Assembly: GCA_020073205.1 (NCBI GenBank)
Contig: JAIQFR010000041.1
Span: forward strand, 1-34,750
DNA from: Terriglobia bacterium
GTDB lineage: Bacteria; Acidobacteriota; Polarisedimenticolia; Polarisedimenticolales; JAIQFR01
DNA: 34,750 nt
Direction: 5' to 3'
Both the position numbers and the translations under genes were made by a program. How positions within the stretch are numbered: position 1 is the first letter of the stretch; each line of letters starts with the position of its first letter. This document shows, piece by piece, positions 33,151 to 34,750 of the stretch. A model generated the notes under the pieces. It was not told the origin of the DNA. It saw only the letters and a list, made by a program, of their open reading frames with translations, and did not search any database.

Positions 33151-33179
33151 TTGACGCATTCCCAACGGCGGTGTTAACG
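33151..33179 (+). promoter_or_regulatory. Promoter candidate for dnaJ
   Basis: TTGACG (33151-33156) and TTAACG (33174-33179) are 17 bases apart, in the 115-base gap after dnaK. Transcription from near 33186 would allow dnaJ expression separately from dnaK. Confidence 0.45.
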
Positions 33180-33185
33180 AAACGG

Positions 33186-33203
33186 CCGGGGGCGCGCCCC
33201 CGG
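33186..33203 (+). other. Palindrome in the dnaJ leader
   Basis: ccgggggcgcgcccccgg is a perfect 18-base dyad directly before the GGGGAGGAG ribosome binding site. In RNA it could fold into a GC hairpin overlapping the first bases of that site, affecting dnaJ translation or ending dnaK read-through. Which of these applies is unknown. Confidence 0.4.
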
Positions 33204-33213
33204 GGAGGAGCAG

Positions 33214-33741
33214 GTGCCCGACCGCGACTACTACGAGATCCTCGGGGTGTCCCGGGGCGCCGAACCGGCCGAGATCAAGAAGGCCTACCGGCGATTGGCG
33301 CTCAAGCACCATCCTGACAAGAACCCCGGGGACACGGGGGCCGAGGAGAGGTTCAAGGAGGCCGCGGAGGCGTACGAGGTGCTCTCGGATCCGCAGAAGC
33401 GGGAACGCTACGACCGCTTCGGACGCGCAGGCCTCGGGGCGCAAGACGGATTCCACGGCTTCGATCAGGAGATCTTCGCGGACTTCGCGGACATTCTCGG
33501 CGATTTCTTCGGGTTCGGGAGCCTTTTCGGCGGAGGGCGCCGCCGGCCCGTCCGGCGACCCGGCGACGACCTCCGTTACGACCTCGAGCTGGAATTCCAG
33601 GAGGCGGTGCGGGGCCTCGAGACCCGGATCAAGGTGCCGCGAACCGAGAAGTGCTCCGAGTGCGCGGGCCGCGGGGCGAAGACCGCCGATGGCATCAGGC
33701 CGTGCCCACAGTGCGGCGGAGCCGCACGAACGTCCGCATGA
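33214..33741 (+). pseudogene. dnaJ: Truncated chaperone DnaJ (breaks in zinc domain)
   Basis: The GTG start has GGGGAGGAG upstream. The 175-residue product has an intact J domain ([29 protein letters not shown] in KHHPDKNPG), a short Gly/Phe stretch, and the start of the C-terminal region with the first zinc motifs [23 protein letters not shown]. The homology then ends: AARTSA and a stop follow. The rest of the zinc centre, substrate-binding domain and dimerisation region (about 200 residues) are missing. The J domain alone could still stimulate DnaK, but client delivery should be lost. The break coincides with the end of an opposite-strand ORF6N gene and a fall in GC, so it is due to an inserted island or a joined contig. 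Nothing in the J domain looks decayed, so the event would be recent or artificial. Confidence 0.9.
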
Positions 33742-34090
33742 TCTCGATATTGACGCGCACGGCCGCGGGCGAGCGGAGGACGCTGGAGAGCATGGCCACC
33801 CCGTGTTCGGTGAACGCCCAAGGGAGCTTGCGGCGGCCGCCCCGGCCGCCCTTTGATGTCACAATCTGTGATATCAAACCCGTAAACTCTTGCTGCGTAA
33901 GCTGATAAGCGAAGTCGTCGGGGAAGCGATCCGCATTTCGCTGGACGGCTTGGTTGAGCGCCGAAGTGGGCACTCCGTACAGCCCGGCCAGGTCGAAATC
34001 GGGCATCACGCGCTGCCCGCGCACCACGTGGACCATTCTCTGGAGTTCCTCGGGCGCGACGGCCAGATCGGTGGACGGCTTCTTTCTCAT
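33695..34090 (-). CDS. ORF6N-domain protein, C-terminus cut off
   Basis: The 131-residue product has an ORF6N DNA-binding-type domain: [89 protein letters not shown] with its typical order. Normal members continue after FVRLR with a coiled-coil tail; here it ends TVGTA, encoded by dnaJ-derived sequence, so it is truncated at the same junction. ORF6N proteins are common in phages, islands and beside restriction genes. ATG at 34090 overlaps the methylase stop by four bases (ATGA), showing they form an operon. Its function here is unknown. Confidence 0.85.
   Translation of the reverse strand: MRKKPSTDLAVAPEELQRMVHVVRGQRVMPDFDLAGLYGVPTSALNQAVQRNADRFPDDFAYQLTQQEFTGLISQIVTSKGGRGGRRKLPWAFTEHGVAMLSSVLRSPAAVRVNIEIMRTFVRLRRTVGTA
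33713..33721. other. Junction of host dnaJ and foreign segment
   Basis: DnaJ homology ends at CPQCGG (base 33720) and ORF6N homology, on the minus strand, ends at FVRLR (base 33716). The two meet within about nine bases with no repeat, insertion-sequence end or target duplication visible. GC is 72% at 33541-33600 and 40% at 34681-34740. Confidence 0.6.
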
Positions 34091-34750
34091 GACGCGGTCT
34101 GCTCCACGATCTTGATCTCTTCGTCGGTCAGGCCGTACAACTCGTAGACAAGCTGGTCGATCTGGCGGTCGGTGGCGTCAATTTGGCGCTGCATGGCCGT
34201 CTTGTCTGACGGGGTTCTCGTCGCTGTAAATCGCTTCTGAAGGTCGAGCATGCGCTGGACGAGTTCGACCATCTGGACGTGTAACTCACGGTCGGCGATT
34301 GAATCAAAGCGAATCTGCCTGAACGGCAAGGAGTGCAGTTCATTAGTACCGACGTTGTTATTCGTACTTGTCAGCTTGAAACGCCATTGTATAAGGGTGG
34401 AATTGAGAATTCCCAAGAGATACCGAAGATCATATTGCGAGGTGTCACGAAGCGCAATCGAATTCGTGGAATCGGCGAAGTAGGTCGGCGGAGCGACTAG
34501 AGTTGCAACTACTCGAAGTCGCTCGTCCACACCAGTTATTCGCTGAGTGGCAAGGCGAGCACGTCGTGCCAGCGCAACTAGATTCTCATTTGCCAAAAAA
34601 AACTCCTCTTCGAACCACTCGCGCTCACCTTGCTTTAACTTCTCTCGTCGATTATAGCGCCCGACTTCTACTCCTTTCAGGAGAGTCGCTTTGCTCCGAT
34701 CAGCTGTAATATAGCGTCTGAATATTGTTTGATTAATCTCGCCGCGCGTC
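34087..34750 (-). CDS. Restriction-modification N6-adenine methylase, C-terminal target-recognition part
   Basis: The frame is open to the window edge, so the N-terminus with the catalytic NPPY motif is outside. The visible 220 residues fit the C-terminal specificity domain of Eco57I/TaqI-like enzymes of type IIG or related systems, as in the family segments EVGRYN, WFEEEFFLANENLVALA, LATQRITGVDERLRVVATL, PPTYFADSTNSI and YLLGILNSTLIQWRFKLTSTNNN with NVGTNELHSLPF; these contact DNA and set the recognition sequence. A coiled tail (MVELVQRMLDLQKRF, QIDATDRQIDQLVYELYGLT) is typical of the group. Whether a cleavage domain lies upstream cannot be seen. GC here is much lower than in the rest of the window, which indicates horizontal acquisition, or different source DNA. 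Confidence 0.85.
   Translation of the reverse strand, partial: TRGEINQTIFRRYITADRSKATLLKGVEVGRYNRREKLKQGEREWFEEEFFLANENLVALARRARLATQRITGVDERLRVVATLVAPPTYFADSTNSIALRDTSQYDLRYLLGILNSTLIQWRFKLTSTNNNVGTNELHSLPFRQIRFDSIADRELHVQMVELVQRMLDLQKRFTATRTPSDKTAMQRQIDATDRQIDQLVYELYGLTDEEIKIVEQTAS

Noticed and set aside
33695-33741. dnaJ as a natural short J-domain protein
   Set aside because: The last motif CPQCGG stops mid zinc centre and the next codons match the tail of an opposite-strand foreign gene, so truncation is the better explanation.
1-34750. tRNA, rRNA, CRISPR arrays, riboswitches
   Set aside because: No cloverleaf, rRNA-like sequence, spaced direct repeats or known riboswitch leader was recognised by eye.

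Overview
The window is gene-dense, about 70% GC, and looks like one chromosome of a Gram-negative, respiratory bacterium. It carries a complete Tol-Pal cluster (so an outer membrane), 53 canonical CXXCH heme sites in five predicted exported or membrane cytochromes, and a full set of housekeeping genes (recN, coaD, prfB, rpsT, hrcA-grpE-dnaK-dnaJ). The mix of NHL-repeat protein, doubled-CXXCH cytochromes, Cbc-like membrane cytochromes and sigma-54-type promoters resembles metal-reducing or extracellular-electron-transfer lineages (Desulfuromonadota, Acidobacteriota and similar phyla). The phylum cannot be fixed from this sequence alone.

Layout. 1-5409: an NHL-repeat protein (partial), a 12-site multiheme cytochrome, a convergent 11-site multiheme cytochrome, rtcB, and a convergent small tetraheme cytochrome. 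5838-9273: a single-domain response regulator, a CBS-pair protein with a basic tail, and a malic enzyme-phosphotransacetylase fusion (maeB). 9555-15572: a tightly packed five-gene operon. It holds a 19-heme cytochrome c fused to a b-type membrane domain, an 11-heme membrane-anchored cytochrome, a separate b-type membrane subunit, a membrane-anchored rhodanese and a MauE/DoxX protein. 15553-20791 (minus): rpsT, cpoB, pal, tolB, a tolA-like gene, tolR and tolQ. 20969-29452: recN-coaD-larA, then nfeD-like protease, stomatin-like protein, diguanylate cyclase, SPOR protein and prfB with its programmed frameshift. 29496-33741: hrcA-grpE-dnaK and a broken dnaJ. 33695-34750 (minus): an ORF6N-domain gene and the C-terminal part of a restriction-modification methylase, with much lower GC toward the window end.

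The most interesting unit is the 9555-15572 operon. The c and b modules occur twice, once as a single fused protein and once as two neighbouring genes, with five or six matching histidines in the b parts. This looks like a duplicated quinone-linked cytochrome module of the general kind of Geobacter CbcL, coupled to two thiol/sulfur redox proteins. A near-consensus sigma-54 (-24/-12) promoter lies 62 bases upstream. Similar elements precede the 11-site cytochrome on the minus strand and the response regulator, which suggests a shared RpoN-dependent regulon for electron-transfer genes.

The second point to check is the right edge. dnaJ stops inside its zinc-finger region exactly where a foreign-looking restriction-modification segment begins, with no visible insertion-sequence end. 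This is either a real island insertion that destroys dnaJ or an assembly chimera.
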